NCBI GenBank assembly: GCA_963741985.1
Contig: CAVUKD010000002.1
Location: 2,070,454-2,134,453, forward strand
Direction of reading: 5' to 3'
DNA length: 64,000 nt
From: Cryomorpha sp963741985
GTDB taxonomy: Bacteria > Bacteroidota > Bacteroidia > Flavobacteriales_D > Cryomorphaceae
The position numbers were made by a program, and so were the translations under genes. Position 1 is the first letter of the stretch; the number at the start of each line of letters is the position of its first letter. Positions 1 to 9,789 of this stretch are shown here, in pieces. The notes under the pieces were generated by a model. The model was not told where the DNA came from and did no database searches. It worked only from the letters and a program-made list of their open reading frames with translations.

Positions 1-2536
1 AACAACAATGTGCCGCTCGAAATGGGCTACATCAATCAGGTGTTGACCAAAAAAGCACTCCGTGACATAATCGGTGAAGTAATTAAGAAAGTGGGTATGG
101 CCCGCGCCGCCCAGTTCCTTGATGATATCAAAGAGCTTGGATATTTCATGGCATTTAAAGGCGGTCTTTCGTTCAACCTGAATGACGTAATCATTCCAAA
201 GGAGAAAGAAATACTGGTAAATAAAGCCCAGGAAGAGGTGAAGAGCGTAATGGAAAATTACGGAATGGGACTCATTACCAACAATGAACGATACAACCAG
301 ATTATTGACATCTGGACACATACAAACTCCAAACTGACCAATATTCTGATGGATCAGTTGAAAAACGACGATCAGGGATTCAACTCCATTTATATGATGT
401 TTGACTCCGGAGCACGTGGATCGAAAGAGCAGATTCGTCAGCTTTCAGGTATGCGGGGATTGATGGCTAAGCCACAAAAATCCGGTGCAACTGGCGGTCA
501 GGACATTATTGAAAACCCGATCCTTGCAAACTTTAAGGAAGGTTTGTCCATTCTTGAGTACTTTATCTCGACCCACGGTGCACGTAAAGGTTTGGCAGAT
601 ACGGCACTTAAAACAGCCGATGCAGGTTACCTCACAAGACGTCTTGTTGATGTAGCTCAGGATGTGGTTATTCGTGGCGAGGATTGTGGTACTTTGCGTG
701 GATTGATGGCTACTACACTCAAGAAAAATGAAGAAGTAGTTGAAGGTCTTTGGGAAAGAATTTTGGGCCGTACTTCGGTTCATGATATCTTCCATCCCGA
801 AACGGACGAATTGATTATCGCTTCAGGCGAGCAAATTACAGAAGATTATGCCGATGCGATCCTAGGCAGCAGGTATTGATGAAGTAGAAATTCGCTCAGT
901 ACTTACCTGCGAAGAAAAATCAGGTACATGTGCTAAATGTTACGGGCGCAACCTGGCCACTGGCCGAATGGTCGAAAAAGGTGAAGCAGTTGGTGTTATC
1001 GCAGCTCAGTCTATTGGTGAGCCGGGTACACAGCTTACACTTCGTACATTCCACGTTGGGGGTACCGCTTCGAACATTGCCGATGAGTCGGAGATCAGAG
1101 CCAAAGCGGATGGTCAACTTGAGATTGAAGAGTTGCGTACAGTAGAGCAGGAAGCCAAAGACGGTTCATCGAAAGTGATCGTTGTAGGTCGTTCAGGTGA
1201 AATGCGCCTTACAGAAAGCAAAACAGGTGCGGTGATCGCTACAAACAATATTCCTTATGGAGCTGAACTTTTCGTAAAAGAAAAGCAGAAAGTGAAAAAA
1301 GGAGATCTAATTTGTAAATGGGATCCATACAACGCCGTAATTATTACGGAAGGAACAGGAGTTGTTCAATTCGAAAACTTCGAGGATGGTATTACCTATC
1401 GCGAAGAAGTGGATGAACAAACCGGTTACCGTGAAAAAGTAATTACTGAGCGTCGTGACAAGAAAAAGAACCCGACCATCAATATTGTCGATAAGAAGAC
1501 CAAGGAAGTGGTTCGTTCATACAATCTTCCAGTCGGTGCTCACGTGAGCGTCGATGAAGGGTTGGCTGTTACAGCTGGTTTCATTCTTGGTAAAATTCCA
1601 CGTGTTGCCGGTAAGTCCGGAGATATCACAGGAGGTTTGCCACGGGTTACCGAGCTTTTCGAAGCGCGTAATCCTTCCAATCCATCTGTAGTTAGCGAGA
1701 TCGACGGAATTGTATCTTACGGAAAAATCAAACGCGGTAACCGCGAGATAATCGTTGAGAGCAAAACCGGAGAAACCAAGAAATACCTTGTTTCCCTTTC
1801 AAAACATATCCTTGTACAAGAAAATGACTTCGTTCGAGCCGGTGCGCCGCTATCGGACGGAGCGATCACTCCAAGTGATATTCTTGCCATCGAGGGACCT
1901 ACGAAAGTTCAGGAATATCTGGTAAACGAAGTACAGGAAGTATATCGTTTGCAAGGGGTAAAAATCAACGACAAACACTTTGAGATTATCGTACGTCAGA
2001 TGATGCGCAAAGTGGAAATCGAAGATCAGGGTGATAGCCGTTTTCTCGAAAAGCAAAGTATCGAGAAGATTGACTTTATGCAAGAAAACGATGACCTCTA
2101 TGGTATGAAAGTAGTTGTAGAAGCAGGTGAATCGCCCAATGTGAAACCGGGAATGATTATTTCGGCCCGTAGACTTCGCGACGAAAATTCGCAATTGCGT
2201 AGGAAAGACCAAAAATTGGTTGAAGCGCGCGATGCAGTTCCGGCTACTTCACGTCCGCTCTTGCAGGGTATAACTCGTGCGTCTCTACAAACCAAATCGT
2301 TTATATCGGCGGCTTCCTTCCAGGAAACTACCAAAGTATTGAACGAGGCGGCTGTAAATGGAAAACGCGATGAATTGCTCGGTTTGAAAGAAAATGTAAT
2401 TGTCGGTCACCTTATTCCGGCAGGTACAGGATTGCGCTCTTATCAGCAAACAGTTGTAGGCTCGAAAGAAGAATACGAAAAGTTGACTTCCGGTAAAAAA
2501 GCGCAACCCGAGGAAGAACTCGAATTGAAAGATTAA
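1..2536 (+). CDS. rpoC: RNA polymerase beta' subunit, 3' part, frameshifted
   Basis: This is the C-terminal half of the DNA-directed RNA polymerase beta' subunit; the 5' part lies outside the window. The first segment (to about 865) carries the bridge-helix/trigger-loop region, seen in GARGSKEQIRQLSGMRG and STHGARKGLADTALKTADAGY. The second segment (from about 866) has GTCAKCYGRNLATGR and the conserved AAQSIGEPGTQLTLRTFH, then runs intact to the normal C-terminus. The cysteines in GEDCGT, LTCEE and GTCAKC form the usual second zinc site. Frame 1 ends in a stop at 877-879, while the homology continues in frame 2 from 866, so one extra base sits near 862-866. Because the gene is essential and otherwise well conserved, a sequencing or assembly error is the likely cause. 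A terminator follows directly. Confidence 0.97.
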
Positions 2537-2550
2537 TTTTTTAATAACCA

Positions 2551-2579
2551 AAAGGCCTCCTACGGGAGGCCTTTTTTTA
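2551..2579 (+). terminator. Rho-independent terminator after rpoC
   Basis: The stem AAAGGCCTCC pairs with GGAGGCCTTT around a TACG tetraloop and is followed by a T-run. It lies 15 bases after the rpoC stop and ends the rpo operon before the DUF3467 gene. Confidence 0.92.
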
Positions 2580-2590
2580 TACAACCTAAA

Positions 2591-2917
2591 ATGGCAGATC
2601 AAAATAACGAGAAGGCACCCAATCAATTAAATATTGAATTGACGGAAGATATTGCAGATGGTATTTATTCCAATCTGGCAGTTATCACACATTCCAATGC
2701 CGAATTTGTAATCGACTTTGTACGCGTAATGCCGGGTATTCCCAAAGCGAAAGTAAAGTCGCGTATCCTACTCACACCACAGCACGCTAAGCGATTGCTA
2801 AACGCTTTACAAGACAATATCTCCAAATACGAAGCGGTACACGGAAAAATCTCTGAAGGCAAGACTCAGGATGGCGGTATCCCAATGGGATTTAGCGGCC
2901 CGACAGCGCAGGCTTAA
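2591..2917 (+). CDS. DUF3467 domain protein
   Basis: A 108-residue protein of the DUF3467 family, a small conserved protein of unknown function that often lies next to rpoC in Bacteroidota. Recognisable features are the N-terminal QLNIELTEDIADGIYSNLA segment, the SNAEFVIDFVRVMPG core and a basic RILLTPQHAKRLL stretch. There is no signal peptide or membrane segment, so it is probably cytoplasmic. The ATG lies only 11 bases after the rpoC terminator. Transcription therefore either depends on read-through or starts within the terminator region. A second terminator follows at 2944-2972. Confidence 0.88.
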   Translation: MADQNNEKAPNQLNIELTEDIADGIYSNLAVITHSNAEFVIDFVRVMPGIPKAKVKSRILLTPQHAKRLLNALQDNISKYEAVHGKISEGKTQDGGIPMGFSGPTAQA

Positions 2918-2943
2918 GTTTAAAAACATCTATACAGAACACC

Positions 2944-2972
2944 AAACCACGCAGTTTTGCGTGGTTTTTTTT
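2944..2972 (+). terminator. Rho-independent terminator after the DUF3467 gene
   Basis: A ten-base stem, AAACCACGCA against TGCGTGGTTT, closes a GTTT loop and leads into a T-run. It lies 26 bases after the DUF3467 stop codon. Confidence 0.9.
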
Positions 2973-3087
2973 GTTTGGAGTTTACCGTTTTTAAAGCATA
3001 TCGGACTTCCAAGAAGAATTATTTTGAAATTACGATGGATATGGTTCTCAAGAAATTAATTTGAAGATTTTTTTATAAGAGTATTAG

Positions 3088-3573
3088 GTGAAGGAGTATG
3101 CCCAAGTAAATGGTGTAGCACGTTGGGATGGTACGAAGTGGTGTGGACTGCATACCTATACCGAATTTCAATTTATTCCCGGCATGTTTGTATTGAATGA
3201 TTCATTGTATATGCCGCTGCGGCAGTCTGATACTGATCCGTTTTTTAGCGATAATTCCGAAGTGTATAAATGGATTGGGGGCGATGATTATGGCCCTTGT
3301 GAAACGGTGGTCGGTGTGGAAGAGATAAATCGTGAGAATAGGATTTCTGTTTATCCCAATCCCGCGACAAGTTCGACAAGAATTAGTTCCGATAATTTAA
3401 TTGATAATATACGTGTTTTTGACCTGAGTGGAAAATTGATTTTTGAATACCATGTAGCCTCGTTAAAATACACTCTTGACTTGTCAGAAATTCAAAACGG
3501 AATGTACTTGCTTGAAGTCACAACGGAAAAAAAGAGAATAACCAAAAAACTCATGCGTGTTAATAGACAATAA
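3088..3573 (+). pseudogene. C-terminal remnant of a T9SS-secreted protein
   Basis: The reading frame (161 codons from a GTG) has no signal peptide. Its C-terminal third is a clear type A T9SS sorting domain: VYPNPATSSTRIS, then VFDLSGKLIFE and IQNGMYLLEVTTEKKRITKKLM. The upstream part (VARWDGTKWCGLHTYTEF) resembles the repeat units of secreted propeller-like proteins that count or describe 'WDG.W' blades. A T9SS sorting domain works only on a protein first exported by Sec, so this is best read as the 3' end of a gene that has lost its 5' part. The 110 bases upstream show no coding continuation that I can recognise. Confidence 0.7.
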
Positions 3574-3745
3574 GCGTTTTTCAACATAAATAATTTCAAA
3601 TCAATCGGTTTTTCGAAATTGCCGTGTATTATTTCATTTCCTTCACTTTATCTTGACCCTTATTCAGCATTTCAATTTCGCTTGATTAATTCAGTAGGAT
3701 GAGATTGAGTTTTAGTATACTTGTACTCAATCCGAAAATCAACGC

Positions 3746-6271
3746 ATGAAATCATTTTACACTTTTCTCATCATTTCTTTTTTCTCCTTCTTGTCCACTT
3801 TCGCGGAAGCGCAGAGCAACCAGTATCTACAGTTTGACGGAGTGGACGACTACACCGAATTTCCCGATGCATCTCAATATTTAACGGGTCTCAATACCAT
3901 CACGATGGCCGGTTGGTTTAAAACCGATGCCCTGACTTATGGACAGGGTATGATGAGTATTCGCGGTGGCGGTAGCGGCGAGGGCCAGATGTATTTGATA
4001 CAGCTCAACAACGGCCAAATAGAATGCAGGGTGATAACAAGTACAGGGCTGCACCAAATTCACACGCCCGAAGGAACGGTGCAAGCCGGCGTTTGGCAAT
4101 ATTACGCATGGGTTTTTAACCAAAATACCATTGAATTATTTGTAGATGGTGTTTCCGTGGGAAGTGAAACCGCTTCGGGAACTTTTCAAGGCGATGACCG
4201 GCCTTTTACAATTGGGAAAACGCTTGAGTCTGGCTACAATTTTATTTATAAAGGCGGAGCCGATGAAGTGTCGCTTTGGAGTAAAGCTCTCACGCAGGCC
4301 CAAATACAAGATATGATGACCAACGAACTCTTCGGCGATGAAGATGGTCTCGTTACGTACTATAAATTTAATCAAGGTACGCCCGGCGGAGATAACCAGA
4401 GTATTACTCAACTTTTATCAGAAGTCGGAACAGGCGATCGGAATTCCAATTTGATCGGTTTTGCCCTTACGGGAAATGAATCAAATTTCGTAGGTGAATT
4501 GGAGTCCGGTTTTCAGGCAATTAGCTTTCCGCTGATTCCAAATAAGCTAATTTCCGACGCACCTTTTACTATTTCGGCAGAAGCCAATTCCGGTCTTCCT
4601 ATTACGTTTAGTATTCAGTCGGGGCCGGCTACCATTGATGGAAATACCATTACTCTCGATGGAACAGAAGGCGAAGTTACCGTAAAAGCCAGCCAACCCG
4701 GGAATGATATCTTCGATCCGGCCACGGATGTTTTCGTAACATTTAATGTGCTCGATCCCGAAACAACACTTCCCGAAGTCACCATCCTGCATCCACTTGC
4801 CGGCGATGTGTTCGTGCCAACCTTGCGTCCTTTGCAAATAGCCGTGAAAAGTACCATCGGATTTCCGGACTTGTTCCAAACCGGCACAGTGACGGTTAGC
4901 ATTGGCGATGATGATATTACCCTTGAGGGAAATGAAAATGGTTTTTATAGCGGATGGTGGACTCCCGCGGAATACGGTACTAAAACCATGTCGGTATCTG
5001 CGCTTAATAATTTTGGAAATGCCGCGACGGTTGAATCAGAAATCAATATTGTTCCCACGATGGAAAATGTGACGGTAAATGCTTTTGATGAAGCCCACGT
5101 AAGCAACGAAGTGCCAAGTGTTACGGTAGAAGCGGACTTGCCGAGTTATGTAGGTGCTTACGACGAAATAATTGGTACTTTAACCATCTCCTGCCCGCCT
5201 GGGGGCTGTGATCCATGGGATCGTGTTTCATCGGTCGAAGCGCTGGGCAAAGATGGCGAGTGGTATGAAATTATTCGCTACTTAACTCCCTATGGTGTCG
5301 CCTGTAATCACACAATCGATCTCACCGATTTCATGTCATTGCTCAGTGGCAAAACGAAGTTTCGAATCAACCTGATTACCTACGCCAATGGCTTTGAATA
5401 TACACTCGACTTAGATTATCATGCCGGCGAGCCTTCAAATCCGTATTCCAACATTCAAAAATTGTGGAACGAGACCTACCAATTTGGTGATATGGCTAAT
5501 CTACAACCCACCCAGGAACTTACTATGAGCTACCCTGAAAACACGACTGCGGCAAAAATTAAACTGGTATCCACCGGCCATGGCTGGGGTACGGATGCAA
5601 ATGGTACGGATACCCAAAATACCGACAACGCTGCCGAATTTAGTGACAACACACACCATATTTGGGTAAATGGGTCGGAGACTTTTACGCAACACAACTG
5701 GAGCGATTGCAACCCCAATCCGGATGGATGTAGCCCTCAGAATGGTACATGGCAATTCGATCGCGCCGGGTGGTGCCCCGGTTCCATTGCTCCGTTTTTT
5801 GATTTTGATATGACTGATTATATTGCCGATGAGGTTACCCTAAAATATATGTTCGATGAGAGCTACGTAGATTATTGCCATCCTCACAATCCCGATTGTA
5901 TCGATGGGGTGACCTGCAATAATTGCGATGGTGGTTTCAACCCGAATCTGATCGTAACTTCTTACCTTATTTCAAAAGGGAGTTTTCCGCTCGGAACACC
6001 GGTTGGAATTAAGGAAATTGACAACACGTTCAATGCGTTTACCCTCTATCCAAATCCTACAAACGGGCTATTTAAAGTAGGTCTCGACGAGAATTTGGAG
6101 AAAGTTGATATTGTGATTTACGATCAGACTGGCAGATCTATTAAGAAAATTAACCGCACTTTTCCCGGAAGGACGATCAATATGGATTTGCGCGGAATCA
6201 GCAGAGGAGTGTATGTGGTACAAGTAACAACAGAAAGCGGCACGGGGAGTAAGATTTTGTTGGTAGGATAG
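3746..6271 (+). CDS. Secreted LamG + PNGase F-like protein with T9SS sorting domain
   Basis: An 841-residue exported protein. Residues 1-22 are a Sec signal peptide ending in AEAQ. Residues ~25-205 are a LamG/concanavalin-like domain (YLQFDGVDDYTEF, GWFKTD, ELFVDGVSVG). An Ig-like stretch follows (~250-400). From ~455 to 745 it matches the two-domain fold of peptide-N-glycosidase F-like proteins: GGCDPWDRV near 487, TGHGWG near 611, and the cysteine-rich GTWQFDRAGWCPG near 674. C-terminally a sorting domain starts at YPNPTNGLFKVG (~768). PNGase F releases N-glycans from glycoproteins; whether the catalytic acids are present here cannot be judged without an alignment, so glycan binding alone is possible. 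It stands alone, with a TATACTTG (-7-like) box at 3716-3723. Confidence 0.82.
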   Translation: MKSFYTFLIISFFSFLSTFAEAQSNQYLQFDGVDDYTEFPDASQYLTGLNTITMAGWFKTDALTYGQGMMSIRGGGSGEGQMYLIQLNNGQIECRVITSTGLHQIHTPEGTVQAGVWQYYAWVFNQNTIELFVDGVSVGSETASGTFQGDDRPFTIGKTLESGYNFIYKGGADEVSLWSKALTQAQIQDMMTNELFGDEDGLVTYYKFNQGTPGGDNQSITQLLSEVGTGDRNSNLIGFALTGNESNFVGELESGFQAISFPLIPNKLISDAPFTISAEANSGLPITFSIQSGPATIDGNTITLDGTEGEVTVKASQPGNDIFDPATDVFVTFNVLDPETTLPEVTILHPLAGDVFVPTLRPLQIAVKSTIGFPDLFQTGTVTVSIGDDDITLEGNENGFYSGWWTPAEYGTKTMSVSALNNFGNAATVESEINIVPTMENVTVNAFDEAHVSNEVPSVTVEADLPSYVGAYDEIIGTLTISCPPGGCDPWDRVSSVEALGKDGEWYEIIRYLTPYGVACNHTIDLTDFMSLLSGKTKFRINLITYANGFEYTLDLDYHAGEPSNPYSNIQKLWNETYQFGDMANLQPTQELTMSYPENTTAAKIKLVSTGHGWGTDANGTDTQNTDNAAEFSDNTHHIWVNGSETFTQHNWSDCNPNPDGCSPQNGTWQFDRAGWCPGSIAPFFDFDMTDYIADEVTLKYMFDESYVDYCHPHNPDCIDGVTCNNCDGGFNPNLIVTSYLISKGSFPLGTPVGIKEIDNTFNAFTLYPNPTNGLFKVGLDENLEKVDIVIYDQTGRSIKKINRTFPGRTINMDLRGISRGVYVVQVTTESGTGSKILLVG

Positions 6272-6608
6272 TAAAAGCTTCAAGCCTTAAGCCTCAAGCC
6301 ACAAGTGTAGAGCTTGCGCTTAACGACTTGCTTCTGATGTCGAAGTCAGATTGATAGTCTTTATCAATCTAAATGATATTGGTGGGATGCCCGACCAAAA
6401 CACCTTCGCTCCGACGAGGGAATTGAGTACGCATGTACGACCCCTTAGGAATGCGAATGCACGCAAATCGGGATATCCCACAAGACATGAGCGCAAGTAG
6501 GCCACTACTCGCTATGTGGCAAATCTCGAGAACAAACACACTCCCAATAGTCTCCGTCTTGATCGTCGGCTTGCAGCTTAAAGCTAACGCCTTGCAGCTC
6601 CCAAAAAC
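6272..6608. other. Non-coding gap between convergent genes
   Basis: No gene is supported here. The first 40 bases are a low-complexity run of AAGCTTCAAGCC/AAGCCTCAAGCC-type repeats, and a similar CAGCTTAAAGC text recurs near 6573 and at 47278-47300. No clear terminator hairpin was found for either flanking gene. Confidence 0.5.
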
Positions 6609-8915
6609 CTATTGCTCAAAAACACTCTTATTAAAAATGGTATATCCAAAATTGAAAGAAAAGCTCCAGGGACTGTCTTCTTTTTTATCAAAATAATTCA
6701 GGTTAAGACTTACCGGTCCCAGCGGACTGTGGTAGACCAATGTAGTCGATCCTATAAAGCGCTGTTCCAAATCAGCGGTGGTGTAATAGGCCTGATTACG
6801 CGCATCAGCCCTAATAATACGTCCCGGCTGAAATACATATCCCTCCAGCCTGAAATCTATGTTTTTCCTAACGGAGACCACCGTTTGCAGACCGAGTGCA
6901 GCATATTCGGTGGTGCGGAAATAATTGATAAACCGGGTTTTGCTTTCGGGTATGGGTTCGTATGCCGGTGCCGAAATCAGCGAAGCATTGTAATTGTCAT
7001 AAAAAGGTTGATTTGAATAGAGTCCTTCAACGTTGAAACCGAGGCTAATTGGACCGAAATGGGAGAAATAATTTTGATAGTTAATCTCTGAGGTAAACCA
7101 CGCGTGATGGTGCGTAAAATCGGCATCGCTTTCACCGGTGGTGCCATATCGGGTAAGCTCATCACCAATCACTCCGCGAATGGAAGCCTTGATCCGGGTT
7201 CCGTAAGTGGCATATTGTTTTCGATTTAAGGTATTTCGGTCTATGCCCAGCCCCAAGGTCCCGAGGTCAAACTGGGTATAGTCGGACGTGTCTTGTACGG
7301 TAAAATCATCCGATTGGTAGTAGCGATCTACCGTTTGACCGTATTTCAAATCTACGAGGATAACAGCATTATTTCCCCACGAGGCCGTATAGTTAGCTCC
7401 TCCAAATGTTTCGTTTTTTACAATATACGAAGGGCGGGAAAGCTCGAAGAAGGTGGCGAAATTCCGAAAATAATCCCATCGGTTTATCAGGAAATACGGC
7501 GAAATACTCATCCGTTTTTTACCACCAAAATCCAGATCTGCCCGAAGCATAACTGACCCATAGAACTTTCCGAAATAACTGTTTGCCATAAGGCTGGCAG
7601 AAGTACGACCAAAAAGATTGTACTTCACACCCACATATCCGGTATTGACGGGTCGTGAAGAAAACAATCCACCAAAATAGAGCGTCAGATCTTTCTCGCG
7701 GCGCACGTTCAAATCGATATCGTATTTTTTCTCTGAAGGATTGTATGTGGCTATGGGTTGGATATACCGTATTTTGCTATCCTGCGTTAGACGCAAATAT
7801 TGCGGTTTGAAATCACTGAATGTATAGCTGGTATCTTTAAGTGAAGGTCCCATAGTGGAAGCTACATATTCTTTTTGTTTTTTATTCAAACTACCTGATA
7901 TCAGGATATTTCCAACTTTCGGATCTGGGAAATTGTGCTTGAATTTACTACGCATGGAATCCAATTCGGCAGGGCTTCGGGTGGCACTTCCAATAATTTT
8001 TTTAATCTCATCAATATCTTTCATTGTTGCCTGATAGCCGAGATCTATTTCATGTTGGATATTCGAGAAATCGAAAACGCTGATCTCAGAGGTGGGCGCA
8101 ATTATAAAACTTTCCTTGCATTCGATGGTGAAATTTCGCTGGGTGGTAATCATATTTCGCACCAGCGAAAGCAGGTCATCTTCATCAGGTGGGTCGAGAT
8201 GTGAGGCAACATTGCTGCCGATTATCACTTCTGGCAGGAAGGCTGAGTACATTACATCAGCGGGAAAATTATTGTACAGACCACCGTCGAAAAGGAGTGT
8301 GCTGTCGATGACAACAGGTTTGTAATAAAAAGGGTAGGTGGTACTTGCACGTATGGCGAGGGCGAGACTACCCTGGTCGAATACCACTTGCTTCTTCTTC
8401 ACAATATCGGCGGCCACGCACCGAAAAGGGATCATCAGGCTATCGAAATTATAACGTGCCTCGGCGGCTGGTTGTCCGAAGAGATCGAGGAACATATACT
8501 CCATGAGATCCGGTGTTACCAGATTGGTGGGAATGGATTGGCGTATTAATCGCTGGGGCGATATCTTCAAACGTATCATTGAAGCGTCGTCGAGATCTTT
8601 CGAAAAATAATAAATATCCTTTTCTGAAAGTTGTCCTTCTATGGCAAGCGTAAAATCATTGCTTTTTACGATTTTAATAATCTCATCGACAGAATATCCG
8701 GAAGCATAGAAACCCCCGATAAGCGCTCCCATGGAAGTGCCCGTAATGTAGTCAATAGGGATGTTATTTTCTTCAAGGGCTTTGAGTACGCCGATATGTG
8801 CCATTCCTGATGCGCCCCCGCCACTCAATACCAACCCCACCTTTTGAGCCATTGCACTGCCAGCAATAACCATACAAAGAATGGAAGTAAGAATGAAGGG
8901 CTGAATATGTTTCAT
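6609..8915 (-). CDS. Patatin-like phospholipase with C-terminal beta-barrel
   Basis: A 768-residue outer-membrane esterase/phospholipase. Residues 1-23 are a signal peptide (ends AMAQ). The patatin domain (~25-300) has the oxyanion loop SGGGASG (31-37), the nucleophile elbow GTSMG (Ser61) and the catalytic aspartate in FDGGLYNN (~210), so the Ser-Asp dyad is intact. After a short POTRA-like linker the C-terminal half (~380-768) is rich in alternating strands and ends in a typical barrel strand (SWSFSFNFGYTIFNKSVFEQ). The layout resembles type Vd autotransporters (PlpD) or RssA-like proteins fused to a BamA-type barrel, common in Bacteroidota. It would cleave phospholipids at the cell surface or stay anchored there. 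It is monocistronic, with a TAATTTTG box upstream. Confidence 0.9.
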   Translation of the reverse strand: MKHIQPFILTSILCMVIAGSAMAQKVGLVLSGGGASGMAHIGVLKALEENNIPIDYITGTSMGALIGGFYASGYSVDEIIKIVKSNDFTLAIEGQLSEKDIYYFSKDLDDASMIRLKISPQRLIRQSIPTNLVTPDLMEYMFLDLFGQPAAEARYNFDSLMIPFRCVAADIVKKKQVVFDQGSLALAIRASTTYPFYYKPVVIDSTLLFDGGLYNNFPADVMYSAFLPEVIIGSNVASHLDPPDEDDLLSLVRNMITTQRNFTIECKESFIIAPTSEISVFDFSNIQHEIDLGYQATMKDIDEIKKIIGSATRSPAELDSMRSKFKHNFPDPKVGNILISGSLNKKQKEYVASTMGPSLKDTSYTFSDFKPQYLRLTQDSKIRYIQPIATYNPSEKKYDIDLNVRREKDLTLYFGGLFSSRPVNTGYVGVKYNLFGRTSASLMANSYFGKFYGSVMLRADLDFGGKKRMSISPYFLINRWDYFRNFATFFELSRPSYIVKNETFGGANYTASWGNNAVILVDLKYGQTVDRYYQSDDFTVQDTSDYTQFDLGTLGLGIDRNTLNRKQYATYGTRIKASIRGVIGDELTRYGTTGESDADFTHHHAWFTSEINYQNYFSHFGPISLGFNVEGLYSNQPFYDNYNASLISAPAYEPIPESKTRFINYFRTTEYAALGLQTVVSVRKNIDFRLEGYVFQPGRIIRADARNQAYYTTADLEQRFIGSTTLVYHSPLGPVSLNLNYFDKKEDSPWSFSFNFGYTIFNKSVFEQ

Positions 8916-8932
8916 GGAGGACTACCGTTTCG

Positions 8933-8940
8933 CAAAATTA
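8933..8940 (-). promoter_or_regulatory. Possible -7 element (TAATTTTG) of the patatin gene
   Basis: On the minus strand TAATTTTG fits the Bacteroidota -7 consensus TAnnTTTG and lies 17 bases before the start codon. At the -33 position there is only TCG rather than TTG, so support is partial. Confidence 0.4.
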
Positions 8941-8985
8941 CATTTTTTTTGGTGGCAGCCGAACCGGAAAAGGACTAACGGCAAC

Positions 8986-9789
8986 TCACTCAATTTCTTG
9001 TATGAATTCCGTGATTTCATTGAGGCAATGCAAGATTCTTGATCCATACCAAGAGAATATTTCACCGTCTACGTATTTACCCGGTATTCCGGTTTCAGAG
9101 GCCAATTTAATGATGTGATTTTCTGTAAAAGGATAGGGCTCCGAACTGAACAGAATCAATTCGGGATTTAATCCAATTATCTCTCGCTCTGTTATGGCAG
9201 GGTACCTCAACCCTTGGTCACCCCATGATTCGAGGACATTTTCCAAGCCACAAAGGTTGAGCATTTCTGAAATATACGTATCCGTTCCGGCGGCCATGTA
9301 AGGGTCTTTCCAAATGAGGTAAAGCACTTTTTTTGGCGAACGCCCGGCACTCAAATTTTTAATTTCCGAATAGGAGAATTTGAGTCTTTCCATCAGCATT
9401 TCAGCTTCCGCAGTCTTGCCGGTTATTTCTCCAATTGAATTGGTGAACTCCAAGCAATCGTCGGGACTGGCGATATCACTCACGTATACCGGAAAGGATT
9501 TCATGAGTTCTTCAATATCCCGACGGGTATTCTCTTCCTTATTGGCAATAATTAGATCGGGTTGTAGATCCGAAATCTTCGCTAATCTCAGCTTTTTTGT
9601 ACCTCCAACGATTTCTTTTGAATCTCTGAGATGTGGAGGATGAACACAGAATTTCGTAATACCGACCAATTCCTTTTCCAAACCCAGATCGCAAAGCAAT
9701 TCAGTCTGTGAAGGCACAACCGAAACAATCCGCTTGGGCTCGCGCTTCAACTCTACTTTTCTGCCGGTTTGATCGGTAACGATGAGCAT
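8986..9789 (-). CDS. BtuF-like helical-backbone metal/cobalamin-binding protein without signal peptide
   Basis: 267 residues of the periplasmic-binding-protein class III (BtuF/TroA-like) fold: VTDQTGRKVELKREPKRIVSVVPSQTELLCDLG at the start, then LQPDLIIANKEENTRRDIEEL and GLNPELILFSSEPYPF in the second lobe, joined by a long helix. The family normally binds cobalamin or an iron-siderophore for ABC import. Here the protein begins directly at the mature domain with no signal peptide or lipobox, and no permease or ATPase gene is nearby. Its ATG overlaps the stop of the upstream cystathionine beta-synthase-type gene by one base (TAATG), so the two are translationally coupled. A cytoplasmic role is an inference; substrate unknown. 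Confidence 0.8.
   Translation of the reverse strand: MLIVTDQTGRKVELKREPKRIVSVVPSQTELLCDLGLEKELVGITKFCVHPPHLRDSKEIVGGTKKLRLAKISDLQPDLIIANKEENTRRDIEELMKSFPVYVSDIASPDDCLEFTNSIGEITGKTAEAEMLMERLKFSYSEIKNLSAGRSPKKVLYLIWKDPYMAAGTDTYISEMLNLCGLENVLESWGDQGLRYPAITEREIIGLNPELILFSSEPYPFTENHIIKLASETGIPGKYVDGEIFSWYGSRILHCLNEITEFIQEIE

Noticed and set aside
862..866. Programmed +1 frameshift in rpoC, as CCTAGGC resembles a known yeast Ty1 shift site.
   Set aside because: The heptamer is not in the right phase for the slip, frameshifting in rpoC is not known, and similar single-base gains occur in unrelated genes of the window.
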